A stretch of 64,000 nt of DNA from Eikenella corrodens (GCF_003990355.1 NZ_CP034670.1:186001-250000), one strand, 5' to 3'; counted from the first letter of the stretch, positions 36,969 to 46,315 are shown. The notes: generated by a model from the letters alone, not told the origin. Program-made: numbers and translations.

Positions 36969-37430
36969 GTTTCAGGTAGCCTTTATCCGCCTGCCACACC
37001 TTCCCGCTGAACACCGCTTAAGGCTACCTGAAGAAAGCAACGAGCCCTCCCGCTCTACAAAACCAAAATATCCGGCCGAATACCTGCACAGGCAACCCAC
37101 CCCCCACCAACAAACCCTTGCCAGCCACCGCCCCCGCAGGCTACCATGCCGCACATAAACGATACCGATACGACCCAACCCGGAGCCCAAATGGATTCCC
37201 CCCGCGAACACGCCGTACCAACAACAACACCGCTGCCGCCAGCATATCCTTCATGCTGCACACAGCGGTGTTTTTGTTTGACGGGTATTGGTGCGGAAGA
37301 GGCTGCCTGAAAACAAGCGGTGAAGATTGGTAAAGAAGTAAGGCAGGGGTTTCAGGTAGAGCCTCTGAGGGAGGCAATACCTACGCTTCCTGCTAAAGTA
37401 TTGCACGACTTTAAAATATGGTATTTAAAA
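36969..37430. other. Gene-poor stretch with possible decayed small reading frames
   Basis: GC-rich DNA without a convincing gene. On the minus strand a start MKDMLAAAVLLLV near 37255 looks like a lipoprotein signal peptide, but a lipobox-like VGTAC continues in another frame, as if a small lipoprotein gene had suffered a frameshift at a G6 run near 37195. A broken uptake sequence (TTTCAGGTAGAGCC) lies at about 37350. Evidence is weak. Confidence 0.25.
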
Positions 37431-38282
37431 ATGAAAAAACAAGATAAATCAGAGAACCAGAATAAAGAAGCAACAGGTAGCTATAAACTATTTATGTTAA
37501 AAATATTATTGCTGTATGTTATAGGGGTTATTCTATCAACATTTTTTCCTTTTTCGTTGTTACCAAGAAGCATGATGAAGCCGAGTAACAGCATATATAC
37601 GGACTTTAAGATTTTTCTATCTGACAAGACGATAGAACACCAAAGAGATCTTTACATGTTAAACAAACAAGTTTATTCATTCCAATTAAAGGATTATGAT
37701 GGAGATGCTAGTGATGGTCCTCCTTATGTGGTGTGTGGGGTGTATAGCTATGAACTGGCAGAAGATGTTAAATATTATAATAAAAATGGTTTAATTAATG
37801 AGCTAAATGATAGGCTTGCTAATAAATATAACTTTAAACCATATTATGATAAGGATGGTAATCAGAAATGGATTGAGATTGAATATATTGAAATGCTATC
37901 TACTGGGTATAGGAAGTTTAGAACAATATGGTTTCCAATAAAATATTTAGATAATTTTTTAACTTATCGTAATCAGATAGATGAGAATACAAGATTTATT
38001 CCTAAGGTTGATGGTGGCAGGCAATCTACACCTGATGAAAGTTATAGGTACTCATGTGTATCTGCAATGGACAGGCAAGAAAATTCATTGATGGGATTGA
38101 TAGGATATGAAGGGTTTGGAGAGGAGTTTCATAGATTTATTACATATGAGAAATTACAGCAGGAAAGGGCAAGGATATTAAGGGTGCTATCTGCACCGGA
38201 TACAGTTGTCAGAGTAGATGCGGTAGATGGGTTAATTTACTTTTATAATTTGCATGAAAACAGAATGGTAATTCTAGATTAG
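37431..38282 (+). CDS. AT-rich orphan membrane-anchored protein of unknown function
   Basis: A 283-residue protein with one membrane helix near the N-terminus (LFMLKILLLYVIGVILSTFF) after a charged start (MKKQDKSENQNKEATG), and a soluble domain of about 220 residues rich in Tyr, Asn and Lys. I do not recognise the domain. Base composition is strikingly AT-rich compared with all neighbours, which indicates recent transfer. The frame is open upstream to 37320, but that part is GC-rich and overlaps a broken uptake sequence, so the ATG at 37431 is preferred; no clear ribosome site is visible. The orientation is opposite to ackA and no partner gene is linked. Confidence 0.6.
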   Translation: MKKQDKSENQNKEATGSYKLFMLKILLLYVIGVILSTFFPFSLLPRSMMKPSNSIYTDFKIFLSDKTIEHQRDLYMLNKQVYSFQLKDYDGDASDGPPYVVCGVYSYELAEDVKYYNKNGLINELNDRLANKYNFKPYYDKDGNQKWIEIEYIEMLSTGYRKFRTIWFPIKYLDNFLTYRNQIDENTRFIPKVDGGRQSTPDESYRYSCVSAMDRQENSLMGLIGYEGFGEEFHRFITYEKLQQERARILRVLSAPDTVVRVDAVDGLIYFYNLHENRMVILD

Positions 38283-38490
38283 AAATCTGTAATTACTTTC
38301 CGGCTACCTGAAAAAATGTAGGCCATTCTGCTGGTATCCATTTTCACTCGTTCTGCAGCTTTCAGGTATAGCTAAAACACTTTAATTTCCTATTGTGTTG
38401 ATTCTGGCGGCTGCACTGCCTACAGCCAGCCTGTATGGTGTGGGAAATCATTTCAGGTAGCCCCATTCTAAGCCGGCCTGATGATAGAAC

Positions 38491-38540
38491 AAAAAAGCTA
38501 CCTGAAACCGCTTATCTTCGGTTTCAGGTAGCCTTTATTT
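38491..38540 (-). terminator. Inverted uptake-sequence pair after ackA
   Basis: AAAAAAGCTACCTGAAACCG and CGGTTTCAGGTAGCCTTT form a long stem 21 bp beyond the ackA stop on the minus strand. Its first half has lost one G of the uptake sequence. Confidence 0.75.
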
Positions 38541-38560
38541 TGCTTTAACAGCCGCTTGGC

Positions 38561-39760
38561 TTATTCGATACCGGCCAGATGGGCGGTATCTTGGGCAATC
38601 ATCAGCTCTTCGTTGGTGGGGATCACCATGGCCAGCGGAGTATGGCCGGCTTGGCTGATGATGCCGCCTTCGCCGAATCGAGCGGCAAGGTTGGCTTTTT
38701 CATCTACGGTGAGGCCGAGGAAGCCCAGGTAACCGATGGTTTTGCTGCGGATGGTGTTGGAGTTTTCACCAATGCCGCCGGTAAACACCAACGCATCCAA
38801 GCCGCCTGCGGCGACGCTCATGGAGGCAACGTATTTGGCCAGACGGTAGGAGAATACTTCCAGCGCGAGTTTGGCGCCTTCGTGGCCTTTGCCGGCGGCT
38901 TCTTCGATTTCGCGGCAGTCGTTGGAAAGTTCGGAAATGCCGAGCAGGCCGCTTTGTTTGTGCAGTAGGTCGGTGATCTGCTCAATATTCAGGCCGGCGT
39001 TGTTGTACAGGAAGGGGAACACGTTGGCATCGATGTCGCCGCTGCGGGTGCCCATTACGAGGCCTTCGAGCGGGGTGAGGCCCATACTGGTATCACGGCA
39101 TTTGCCGCTATTGGCGGCGGCAATGGAAGCGCCGTTGCCGAGGTGGGCAATCACGAGGCGCAAACCTTCTTCGCTGCGGCCGAGCAGGCGGGCGGCTTCG
39201 GCAGCCACGAAACGGTAGCTGGTGCCGTGGGCGCCGTAGCGGCGCAGGCCGTATTTGCGGTAGAGCTCGCGCGGCACGGCGTAGGTGTAGGCGTGCTCGG
39301 GCATGGATTGGTGGAAGGCGGTGTCGAACACCACGGCGTGCGGCACATGGCTGAAAATGCTCATGGCGGCGCGGATACCGAGCAGGTGGGCAGGATTGTG
39401 CAGCGGCGCGAGCATGATGCACTCTTCGATGCCTTTGATCACTTCATCATCAACCAGGCAGGATTCTTTGAAGCGTTCGCCGCCATGAACCACGCGGTGG
39501 CCGACTGCGCCGATGCGTTTGTCGAGCTTGCGCGCTTCGAGTTCGGCCATCAGGGCTTCCACGGCGCCGGTGTGGTCTGGCTTCTCAGCCAGGCTCACAG
39601 TGTGTTTTTCACCGTTTGCCTTGAAGATGATGCGTGCATCGGGCAAGTGGAGTTTTTCAGCCAGGCAGCTCAGCAAAACTTCGCCGTTGGTGCTGTCCAA
39701 TACGGCGCCTTTAACGGAAGAGCTGCCGCAGTTTAATACCAGAATCAGTTTGTCAGACAT
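38561..39760 (-). CDS. ackA: Acetate kinase
   Basis: AckA converts acetyl phosphate and ADP to acetate and ATP. The ASKHA-fold N-terminal motif LVLNCGSSSVKGAV is present, with the acetokinase signature near GYRVVHGGERF (here GHRVVHGGERF) and VFTGGIGENS near the C-terminus. The length of 399 residues is standard. AAGGGA precedes the ATG. pta is not adjacent. Confidence 0.96.
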   Translation of the reverse strand: MSDKLILVLNCGSSSVKGAVLDSTNGEVLLSCLAEKLHLPDARIIFKANGEKHTVSLAEKPDHTGAVEALMAELEARKLDKRIGAVGHRVVHGGERFKESCLVDDEVIKGIEECIMLAPLHNPAHLLGIRAAMSIFSHVPHAVVFDTAFHQSMPEHAYTYAVPRELYRKYGLRRYGAHGTSYRFVAAEAARLLGRSEEGLRLVIAHLGNGASIAAANSGKCRDTSMGLTPLEGLVMGTRSGDIDANVFPFLYNNAGLNIEQITDLLHKQSGLLGISELSNDCREIEEAAGKGHEGAKLALEVFSYRLAKYVASMSVAAGGLDALVFTGGIGENSNTIRSKTIGYLGFLGLTVDEKANLAARFGEGGIISQAGHTPLAMVIPTNEELMIAQDTAHLAGIE

Positions 39761-39932
39761 GATGTCCCTTTATATATTTATTGTGGATTACATAAACACG
39801 GCGGGCTGCCCGCCGGCTGCTTGTTTTTCTTGCGGATACAATGAACTTGCTAAGAAAATTGGCGGCTATTGTAACAAAACTGCTTTATCTTCTCTATGCC
39901 TGCGGGTAATCTTATGCGGCCGAGGTATAAAT

Positions 39933-39998
39933 TATAGTGGATTAACAAAAATCAGGATAAGGCGGCGAGCCGCAGACAGTACACACGTTACGGCAAGG
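39933..39998. repeat. Truncated Correia element fused to an uptake sequence
   Basis: TATAGTGGATTAACAAAAA starts a normal element, which runs to GTTACGGCAAGG and then turns into AAGGCTACCTGAAA (to about 40011) instead of continuing GCGAGCC. The right half is missing. It lies in the ackA-purD gap; the rest of that gap contains the purD terminator. Confidence 0.75.
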
Positions 39999-40041
39999 CT
40001 ACCTGAAACTTATCAAGCATGGCTCAATCCGTTCATTCAAC

Positions 40042-40071
40042 AAAAATGCGGCTCAGTCGGAGCCGCATTTT
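40042..40071 (-). terminator. Rho-independent terminator of purD
   Basis: AAAATGCGGCTC pairs with GAGCCGCATTTT around a short loop, 16 bp beyond the purD stop on the minus strand, with a T run. Confidence 0.85.
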
Positions 40072-40087
40072 ATTTTCAAACATCGTT

Positions 40088-41353
40088 TCACCGCAAAGCC
40101 TTATCAGCAATATCACGGCGATACTGCATGCCGGGGAAATCAATCTCGGCCACGGCTCGGTAAGCCTGCTGTTTGGCGGCAGCCAAATCGTCGCCCAAAC
40201 CCACCACACACAGCACGCGGCCACCGTTGGTAAAAGTGTGGTCGGCATCTGCGGCCGTACCGGCGTGGAATACTTTGCCGATGCGGTTTGCGGCTTCGAT
40301 GCCTTCGATGATGTAGTTTTTGTTGGAACGTTCGGGATAACCTTCCGAAGCCAGCACCACGCCCACAGCGCTTTGCGGTTTCCATTCGGCTTTGGCCGTA
40401 TCCAGCTTCCGATCCAACGCGGCTTGAATCAAATCCACCAAGTCACTGTCCAAACGGCTCATAATCGGCTGGGTTTCCGGATCACCGAAACGGCAGTTGA
40501 ATTCCACGGTATAAGGCGCACCATCGGCATCAATCATCAGGCCGGCATAGAGAAACCCTGTAAATTCATGATCTTCTTCGCGCATACCGCGCACAGTAGG
40601 CAAAATGATTTCTTCCATGGCGCGCTGATACACCTCAGGCGTAACGATGGGTGCGGGGCTGTATGCGCCCATGCCGCCGGTATTCGGGCCGAGGTCGCCG
40701 TCGAGCAGGCGTTTGTGGTCTTGGCTGGTGGCCATCGGCAGCACATTTGTGCCGTCCACCATCACGATAAAGCTGGCTTCCTCGCCCTGCAAAAAGTCTT
40801 CAATCACCACACGCGCACCCGCATCGCCCATTTTATTGTCGAGCAACATTTGATCGATGGCCTGATGTGCCTGTTCTTCAGTTTGCGCCACCACTACGCC
40901 TTTGCCGGCGGCCAAACCGTCTGCCTTAATCACAATCGGTGCGCCTTTGGCAGCCACATAATTATGTGCGGCGTCGGCATCGGCAAAGGTTTGATATTGC
41001 GCGGTGGGGATGCCGTGCCGCGCCATAAAGGCTTTGGCGAAATCTTTGGAGCTTTCCAGCTGCGCAGCGGCGCGGGTGGGGCCGAACACGGGCAGACCGG
41101 CGACGCGGAAATCGTCCACTATGCCGGCTGCCAGCGGTGCTTCGGGGCCGACCACAGTAAAGGCAATCTGCTCACGGCGGCAAAAATCAATCAGTTCCTG
41201 ATGTGTTTTCAAAGGCAGGTTTTGCAGCTTGGGTTCTTGCGCCGTACCGGCATTGCCGGGTGCGACAAACACGGTTTGTACTTTGGGCGACTGCGCCAGC
41301 TTCCACGCCAGCGCGTGCTCACGCCCGCCGCTGCCTATAACGAGTAATTTCAT
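40088..41353 (-). CDS. purD: Phosphoribosylamine-glycine ligase (GAR synthetase)
   Basis: PurD joins glycine to phosphoribosylamine with ATP in purine synthesis. The chain starts MKLLVIGSGGREHALAWKL, followed by the ATP-grasp fold with IVIKADGLAAGKGV and the family signature FNCRFGDPETQ. Length 421 residues is standard. AAGGACA precedes the ATG. A Correia element ends 34 bp upstream and may affect its promoter. Confidence 0.96.
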   Translation of the reverse strand: MKLLVIGSGGREHALAWKLAQSPKVQTVFVAPGNAGTAQEPKLQNLPLKTHQELIDFCRREQIAFTVVGPEAPLAAGIVDDFRVAGLPVFGPTRAAAQLESSKDFAKAFMARHGIPTAQYQTFADADAAHNYVAAKGAPIVIKADGLAAGKGVVVAQTEEQAHQAIDQMLLDNKMGDAGARVVIEDFLQGEEASFIVMVDGTNVLPMATSQDHKRLLDGDLGPNTGGMGAYSPAPIVTPEVYQRAMEEIILPTVRGMREEDHEFTGFLYAGLMIDADGAPYTVEFNCRFGDPETQPIMSRLDSDLVDLIQAALDRKLDTAKAEWKPQSAVGVVLASEGYPERSNKNYIIEGIEAANRIGKVFHAGTAADADHTFTNGGRVLCVVGLGDDLAAAKQQAYRAVAEIDFPGMQYRRDIADKALR

Positions 41354-41386
41354 GAAGTTGTCCTTTTCAAATAAGATTTCGTTGGC

Positions 41387-41491
41387 TATAGTGAATTAAC
41401 AAAAACCAGTACAGCGTTGGCTCGCCTTGCCGTACTATCTGTACTGTCTGCGGCTCGTCGCCTTGTCCTGATTTAAATTTAATTCACTATA
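41387..41491. repeat. Correia repeat element, 105 bp
   Basis: Ends TATAGTGAATTAA and TTAATTCACTATA with the CCGTACTATCTG core. It separates purD from yigZ and lies directly upstream of purD. Confidence 0.85.
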
Positions 41492-41495
41492 GAAA

Positions 41496-41533
41496 GGCTA
41501 CCTGAAACTTGGAAACAGATTTTCAGGTAGCCG
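41496..41533 (-). terminator. Inverted uptake-sequence pair overlapping the 3' end of yigZ
   Basis: AAAGGCTACCTGAAA and TTTTCAGGTAGCC form a stem; the latter contains the yigZ stop codon, so terminator and coding end overlap. Confidence 0.65.
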
Positions 41534-42161
41534 CTTCGTTTTCTTGCACGTCTTCCAAAATTTCCACCGCACGCATTTTCTGCCAGGCATCCAGGCAGGC
41601 GGCATAATTGGCCAGCGGCACGGCGCAATGCAGGCGGCAATCCAGTTGCAAATCCTGCTGCAACACTTCCGCGCCGTACTGTTTGGCCAGCCGCAAAACC
41701 TCGCTCAAATGCGGGTAATCGCAGCGCAAGGCTACACGTTTTTCAATATTTTTTTCCACCTGCGCGGTTTGCTGCAAAGCCATTTGGGTGGCGGTTTTGT
41801 AGGCATGAATCAGGCCGGGCACGCCCAGCAGTGTGCCGCCGAAATAGCGAACCACCACCACCAAAACATCGGTCAGCCCGGCCGAATCAATCTGGCCCAA
41901 AATCGGCCGGCCGGCGCTGCCGGAAGGCTCGCCGTCGTCGTTGGCACGAAACTGCAGGCCGTCCGTACCCAAGCGGTAGGCATAGCACCAATGCCGCGCC
42001 TTGTGGTGTTCCTGCCGTAGTGCGTCCACATGGTTTTTCACTTCTGCCGCCGTACGTACGGGATAGGCAAAGGCGATAAAGCGGCTGCCTTTGTCTTTAA
42101 ACTCGGCCTGGCCGGGTTCGGCCAAAGTGCGGTAGGTGCAGGGAATATCAGAATTCGGCAT
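41523..42161 (-). CDS. yigZ: IMPACT/YigZ family protein
   Basis: A 212-residue protein of the UPF0029/IMPACT family. It has FKDKGSRFIAFAYPV near the N-terminus, the GEPSGSAGRPIL motif and VVVVRYFGGTLLGVPGL, all characteristic. The C-terminal UPF0029 half follows. Eukaryotic relatives modulate Gcn2; the bacterial role is unclear, probably linked to translation. The chain ends E-A-A-T-stop, where GCT ACC TGA comes from an uptake sequence. Upstream lies a hairpin and a parS site. Confidence 0.9.
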   Translation of the reverse strand: MPNSDIPCTYRTLAEPGQAEFKDKGSRFIAFAYPVRTAAEVKNHVDALRQEHHKARHWCYAYRLGTDGLQFRANDDGEPSGSAGRPILGQIDSAGLTDVLVVVVRYFGGTLLGVPGLIHAYKTATQMALQQTAQVEKNIEKRVALRCDYPHLSEVLRLAKQYGAEVLQQDLQLDCRLHCAVPLANYAACLDAWQKMRAVEILEDVQENEAAT

Positions 42162-42202
42162 GGCGGCGGCGGTATCGGGAAATAAGCAGATTATATAAGA
42201 AA

Positions 42203-42240
42203 CAGGCTACCTGAAAGCAGATTGTTTTCAGGTAGCCTGC
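42203..42240 (-). terminator. Inverted uptake-sequence pair between etfA and yigZ
   Basis: CAGGCTACCTGAAA and TTTTCAGGTAGCCTG pair with a short loop, 35 bp beyond the etfA stop on the minus strand. The parS site lies between the stop and the hairpin. Confidence 0.65.
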
Positions 42241-42242
42241 TG

Positions 42243-42258
42243 TGTTTCACGTGAAACA
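42243..42258. other. parS centromere site (ParB-binding palindrome)
   Basis: TGTTTCACGTGAAACA is a perfect 16-bp palindrome identical to the widely conserved chromosomal parS consensus. It is intergenic, between etfA and yigZ. In bacteria with ParABS these sites cluster near the replication origin and seed ParB spreading. parA and parB are not in this window. Confidence 0.88.
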
Positions 42259-42274
42259 CGAACGCATGAAACGC

Positions 42275-43210
42275 TTAATTGCCCAATGCCGCAGTCAGCT
42301 CAGGCACGGCTTCAAACAGGTCGGCCACCAAGCCGTAGTCGGCAATATTGAAAATAGCCGCTTCCGGATCTTTGTTGATGGCCACAATCACTTTGCTGTC
42401 CTGCATGCCGGCAGTGTGCTGGATGGCGCCGGAAATGCCGATGGCGATATACAGCTCCGGCGCCACCACTTTGCCGGTTTGGCCCACTTGGCAGTCATTG
42501 GGCGCGTAATCCGCGTCCACCGCCGCGCGGGAAGCACCGATGGCTGCGCCGAGTTTGTCGGCCAACGGTTGCAATAACTCGTTGAACTTTTCCACACTGC
42601 CCAAAGCCCGGCCGCCGGAAACCACCACTCTGGCCTGCGTCAGCTCGGGGCGGTCGGATTTCACCAGCTCACGGCTGATGAAACGGCTCAAGCCCTGAGC
42701 CGGAGCGGCCTCTACCCGCACCACTTCGGCCTGACCGCCGCTGGCGGCGGCTTCGGTAAAAGCGGTGATGCGGAAAGTGAGTGCCAATTTATCGGCATCG
42801 CTGGAAACGGTGGCAAAGGCATTGCCGGCATAAATCGGGCGCACAAAAGTTTTGCCGTCCACAATTTCGGTTAAATCAGACACCTGCGGGCAATCCAACA
42901 GGGCGGCCACGCGCGGCATCAAGTTTTTGCCGAAGGTGCTGGCAGCAGCGGTAATATAGCGGTAGCCCGCTGCCAATTTCACTACTAAAGGTGCAAGCTC
43001 TTCAGCCAAGCCACCGGCATAATGTTCGGCATCGGCCAGCAATACTTTGGCCACCCCGGCTACTTGTTTGGCCTGCTCGGCCACTGCTGCCGCGCCGCTG
43101 CCGGCCACCAATACGTGCACTTCGCCCAGCTTGCTGCCGGCGGTAACGGCATGCCGCGTGGCGGCGGCCAAATGTTGGTTGTCGTGTTCGGCAATAATCA
43201 ATACAGTCAT
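42275..43210 (-). CDS. etfA: Electron transfer flavoprotein alpha subunit
   Basis: EtfA carries the FAD of the ETF heterodimer, which passes electrons from acyl-CoA and related dehydrogenases to the quinone pool. The C-terminal FAD domain shows [20 protein letters not shown] and [20 protein letters not shown], the family signature. The 311-residue length is standard. It starts 10 bp after the etfB stop, so the two form an operon (etfB-etfA). Confidence 0.96.
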   Translation of the reverse strand: MTVLIIAEHDNQHLAAATRHAVTAGSKLGEVHVLVAGSGAAAVAEQAKQVAGVAKVLLADAEHYAGGLAEELAPLVVKLAAGYRYITAAASTFGKNLMPRVAALLDCPQVSDLTEIVDGKTFVRPIYAGNAFATVSSDADKLALTFRITAFTEAAASGGQAEVVRVEAAPAQGLSRFISRELVKSDRPELTQARVVVSGGRALGSVEKFNELLQPLADKLGAAIGASRAAVDADYAPNDCQVGQTGKVVAPELYIAIGISGAIQHTAGMQDSKVIVAINKDPEAAIFNIADYGLVADLFEAVPELTAALGN

Positions 43211-43220
43211 GGCTTTATCC

Positions 43221-43970
43221 TCAAATTACTTTGGCTTCGTTTTTCAATTTGGCCACCAATTCGGCCACGCTTTGCACCTTCACGCCGCCGCTGCGCGGTT
43301 TGGGCTCAGCCACTTTCTGCTGCTGCAATTTAGGTGTAATGTCCACGCCCAATTCTTCCACCGCAAGCTTTTCCAGCGGTTTTTTCTTGGCCTGCATAAT
43401 GTTTGGCAGCTTCACATAACGCGGCTCGTTCAAACGCAAATCGGCGCTGACCACTGCCGGCAGCTTCAGGGCCACGGTTTCCAAACCGCCGTCCACTTCG
43501 CGCACCACGGTTACTTCGTTTTCGCCCAATTCCACCTTGCTGGCAAACGTACCCTGCGGCGCGTTGAGCAAGGCGGCCAGCATTTGCGCGGCTTGGTTGG
43601 CATCATCGTCAATTGCCTGTTTGCCCAGCAAAATCAGCTGCGGCTGCTCGCGCTCGGCGATTTTGCGCAACAGCTTGGCTACGGCCAAAGGCTCCAAATA
43701 ATCATCGGTCTGCACATGGATGGCGCGGTCACCGCCCATCGCCAGCGCGGTGCGCAACGTTTCTTCGCACTGCTTCACGCCCAGCGATACCACCACGATT
43801 TCGCTAATCTTCCCGGCCTCTTTCAGGCGCACCGCCTCCTCCACGGCAATTTCGTCAAACGGGTTCATCGACATTTTCACATTGCCGATGTCCACATCCG
43901 AACCGTCGGCCTTCACCCGCACCTTCACGTTGTAATCCACCACCCGCTTTACGGCAACCAGTGCTTTCAT
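43221..43970 (-). CDS. etfB: Electron transfer flavoprotein beta subunit
   Basis: EtfB binds AMP and pairs with EtfA. The chain starts [20 protein letters not shown] and includes [19 protein letters not shown] and the signature around [19 protein letters not shown]. The 249-residue length is standard. It is the first gene of the etfB-etfA operon. The 120-bp gap to waaC has no clear element apart from AT-rich DNA. Confidence 0.96.
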   Translation of the reverse strand: MKALVAVKRVVDYNVKVRVKADGSDVDIGNVKMSMNPFDEIAVEEAVRLKEAGKISEIVVVSLGVKQCEETLRTALAMGGDRAIHVQTDDYLEPLAVAKLLRKIAEREQPQLILLGKQAIDDDANQAAQMLAALLNAPQGTFASKVELGENEVTVVREVDGGLETVALKLPAVVSADLRLNEPRYVKLPNIMQAKKKPLEKLAVEELGVDITPKLQQQKVAEPKPRSGGVKVQSVAELVAKLKNEAKVI

Positions 43971-44089
43971 GAAATTTCCTTTTCCTTCTATCTAGTTAGT
44001 GATTCACTTATCCGGCAAAACGGGCTGATTGTGCCGATTTGGCGGAAATAATGCAAGTATGGCCAAAACCCGGCTGCAAACGCTTGGGG

Positions 44090-45079
44090 CTACCTGAAAA
44101 CTCCCCGCCCGGTTTGATAAGCCTGCTCCAGCAGGAACAACCGTTCCAACACCTCCTCCGGCTGCGGCGGGCAGCCGATACCGCCCATATTTTCCGCCCA
44201 AGCCGAGGGCTGCACGCCGGTTTTTACCGGATCGCTGTCGGTATAAATACCGATCAGCGGCTTATCCAGCGCATTGGCCAAATGCAGCAGGCCGGTATCC
44301 ACGCCGATAACGCTGCGCGTGCCGCGCAATACATAGGCCGCCTGCAGCAGGCCGAGCTTTTCTTCCGGCACCTGCGCCGCCTCTATCTGATTGGCCAAGG
44401 CCAATGCGCGCTGCCGTTCCGCCCCGCTGCCCCACGGCAGCCACACCGCCACACCGTCTGCCGCATGCAGCCGATTCAACAATTCCACCCAGTATTCGTC
44501 CGGCCACAATTTGCTCTCGCGGCTGGTGGCGTGCAGGGCCACGCGGTAGCTTTCAGGTAGCCCCTGCACCGCCGCATCTTCCGGCACACGCACGCCGAAA
44601 TCCGCCGCGCCGTCAAACCGATAGCCGAACACTTGGGCAAACAGCTCACGGTTGCGCCACACCGCATCGCGCCCTTTGGCTACCTGAAAACCTTGTGCAT
44701 AAAACGCCGCCGCCCAGCCCTCACGTGCGCTGTGTTTGTCCAAACCCTTTACCGGCACGCCCGCCTGACGGGCAAACCACGCGCTTTTTATCAGGCCTTG
44801 GCTGTCGAGCACGAAATCATAGCCGCCACCGGCCAACTCCTGCTTCAGTGCACGCATCTGCCGCCGCGTATCCGCCGCAAACAGCCGCTTGCGCCACTGC
44901 CGCCAGCGCATCGGAATCACCTTGGCCACAAACGGATGCAGCCGCGCAATATCGGCAAACCCGGCCTCGGCCAGCCAATGCAGCTCCACCTGCGGGCAAT
45001 GCCGCGCCAAATCCTGCACCGCCGGCAGGGTATGGATAAGATCGCCCATGCTGGAGAGGCGCACCAGTAAAATCTTCAT
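44090..45079 (-). CDS. waaC: Lipopolysaccharide heptosyltransferase I
   Basis: WaaC adds the first heptose to Kdo-lipid A at the inner face of the inner membrane. The GT9-family N-terminus MKILLVRLSSMGDLIHTLPA and the donor-site stretch GVDTGLLHLANALDKPLIGIY are typical. The length of 329 residues fits. Two uptake sequences lie within the coding part (about 44550 and 44682). It is transcribed away from lpxC, another lipid A/LOS gene. Confidence 0.94.
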   Translation of the reverse strand: MKILLVRLSSMGDLIHTLPAVQDLARHCPQVELHWLAEAGFADIARLHPFVAKVIPMRWRQWRKRLFAADTRRQMRALKQELAGGGYDFVLDSQGLIKSAWFARQAGVPVKGLDKHSAREGWAAAFYAQGFQVAKGRDAVWRNRELFAQVFGYRFDGAADFGVRVPEDAAVQGLPESYRVALHATSRESKLWPDEYWVELLNRLHAADGVAVWLPWGSGAERQRALALANQIEAAQVPEEKLGLLQAAYVLRGTRSVIGVDTGLLHLANALDKPLIGIYTDSDPVKTGVQPSAWAENMGGIGCPPQPEEVLERLFLLEQAYQTGRGVFR

Positions 45080-45149
45080 CGGAGGGAAAGCCTGTGGTTG
45101 GAACGGGTGGAATTATACAAGATGAAGCTTGGTAAATAGACCGCATTAC

Positions 45150-45190
45150 GTTTTCAGGTAGCCTTTTCCCTTGGAGGCTACCTGAAAACA
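45150..45190. repeat. Inverted uptake-sequence hairpin in the waaC-lpxC promoter region
   Basis: GTTTTCAGGTAGCC and GGCTACCTGAAAAC form a perfect stem with a loop of about 13 bases. Because both genes point away from it, it cannot be a terminator for either, unlike most such pairs here. Confidence 0.75.
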
Positions 45191-45277
45191 AACCATAGCC
45201 AAATTTAATCGGAAAGACAGGCAAACATATTTCCCGTATGATGGCGGCTGCCTTATGCAGATTTTCCGGAGTTTTTT

Positions 45278-46195
45278 ATGAAACAGCGCACCCTAGCCCA
45301 ATCCGTTCAAGCCACCGGCGTCGGCCTGCATTCCGGCGAGCGGGTTTTGCTCACCCTGCATCCGGCTGCCGAAAACAGCGGCATCGTATTCCGCCGCACC
45401 GATTTGGCCGGCGAACAGAGCCGCCCGATCAAACTCGTGCCCGAACTGATCAACGACACCCGCCTCTCCTCCACCATCGTTACCGAAGACGGCGTGCGGG
45501 TGGGCACGATCGAGCATTTAATGTCGTCACTGGCCGCCTACGGCATCGATAATGTGTTGATTGAATTGAATGCGCCGGAAATCCCGATTATGGACGGCTC
45601 CAGCCTGCCTTTTTTGTATCTGTTGCAGGATGCGGGCATCGTGGATCAAAAAGCCGAAAAACGCTTCCTGCGTATTTTGAAGCCGGTGGAAGTACAGGAG
45701 CCGGGCAAATGGGTGCGCTTCACCCCGTATGACGGCTTTAAAGTCAGCCTCACCATCAATTTCGACCACCCCGTGTTCAACCGCAGCAACCCCACCTTTG
45801 AAATCGATTTTGCCGGCGCATCGTATGTGGAAGAAATCGCCCGCGCCCGCACCTTCGGCTTCATGCAGGAAGTGGAAATGATGCGCGCACACGGACTGGG
45901 CTTGGGCGGCAACTTGAGCAATGCCGTAGTGATTGACGACAACGACGTGCTTAATCCGGAAGGCCTGCGCTACCCCGACGAATTCGTGCGCCACAAAATC
46001 CTCGATGCCGTGGGCGATTTATACGTAATCGGCGCACCGATAATCGGCGCATTCGAAGGCCACAAATCCGGCCACGCCATCAATAACGCTCTCTTACGCG
46101 CCATTCTTGCCGACCCGGAAAGCTACGAATGGGCCACTTTCCCGCACAACCAAAACCTGCCCGCCGCTTTCCACGCCCTGCCGGCTGCGGCATAA
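45278..46195 (+). CDS. lpxC: UDP-3-O-acyl-N-acetylglucosamine deacetylase
   Basis: LpxC is the zinc deacetylase that commits UDP-acyl-GlcNAc to lipid A. Zinc and catalytic motifs are present: GTIEHLMSSLAAYGIDN, PIMDGSS, the second metal site HKILDAVGDLYVIG and GHKSGHAINN near the C-terminus. It starts MKQRTLAQSVQATGVGLHSG, and CGGAG precedes the ATG. The 305-residue length is standard. The mraZ/fts cluster that often precedes lpxC in other bacteria is absent. Confidence 0.97.
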   Translation: MKQRTLAQSVQATGVGLHSGERVLLTLHPAAENSGIVFRRTDLAGEQSRPIKLVPELINDTRLSSTIVTEDGVRVGTIEHLMSSLAAYGIDNVLIELNAPEIPIMDGSSLPFLYLLQDAGIVDQKAEKRFLRILKPVEVQEPGKWVRFTPYDGFKVSLTINFDHPVFNRSNPTFEIDFAGASYVEEIARARTFGFMQEVEMMRAHGLGLGGNLSNAVVIDDNDVLNPEGLRYPDEFVRHKILDAVGDLYVIGAPIIGAFEGHKSGHAINNALLRAILADPESYEWATFPHNQNLPAAFHALPAAA

Positions 46196-46203
46196 ATCGG
46201 CAG

Positions 46204-46308
46204 TATAGTGAATTAAATTTAAACCAGTACAGCGTTGTCTCGCCTTGCCGTACTATTTGTACTGTCTGCGGCTCGCCGCCTTGTCCTGATTTTTGTTAAT
46301 CCACTATA
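46204..46308. repeat. Correia repeat element, 105 bp
   Basis: Ends TATAGTGAATTAA and TTAATCCACTATA with full core. It lies 8 bp after the lpxC stop. Confidence 0.86.
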
Positions 46309-46315
46309 ATAAAAG

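Noticed and set aside
36972..37261. Small minus-strand frames in the gap after the Correia element
   Set aside because: Low-complexity Gly/Trp/Cys translations in competing frames, no ribosome site; at most a decayed lipoprotein gene, listed only as a region.
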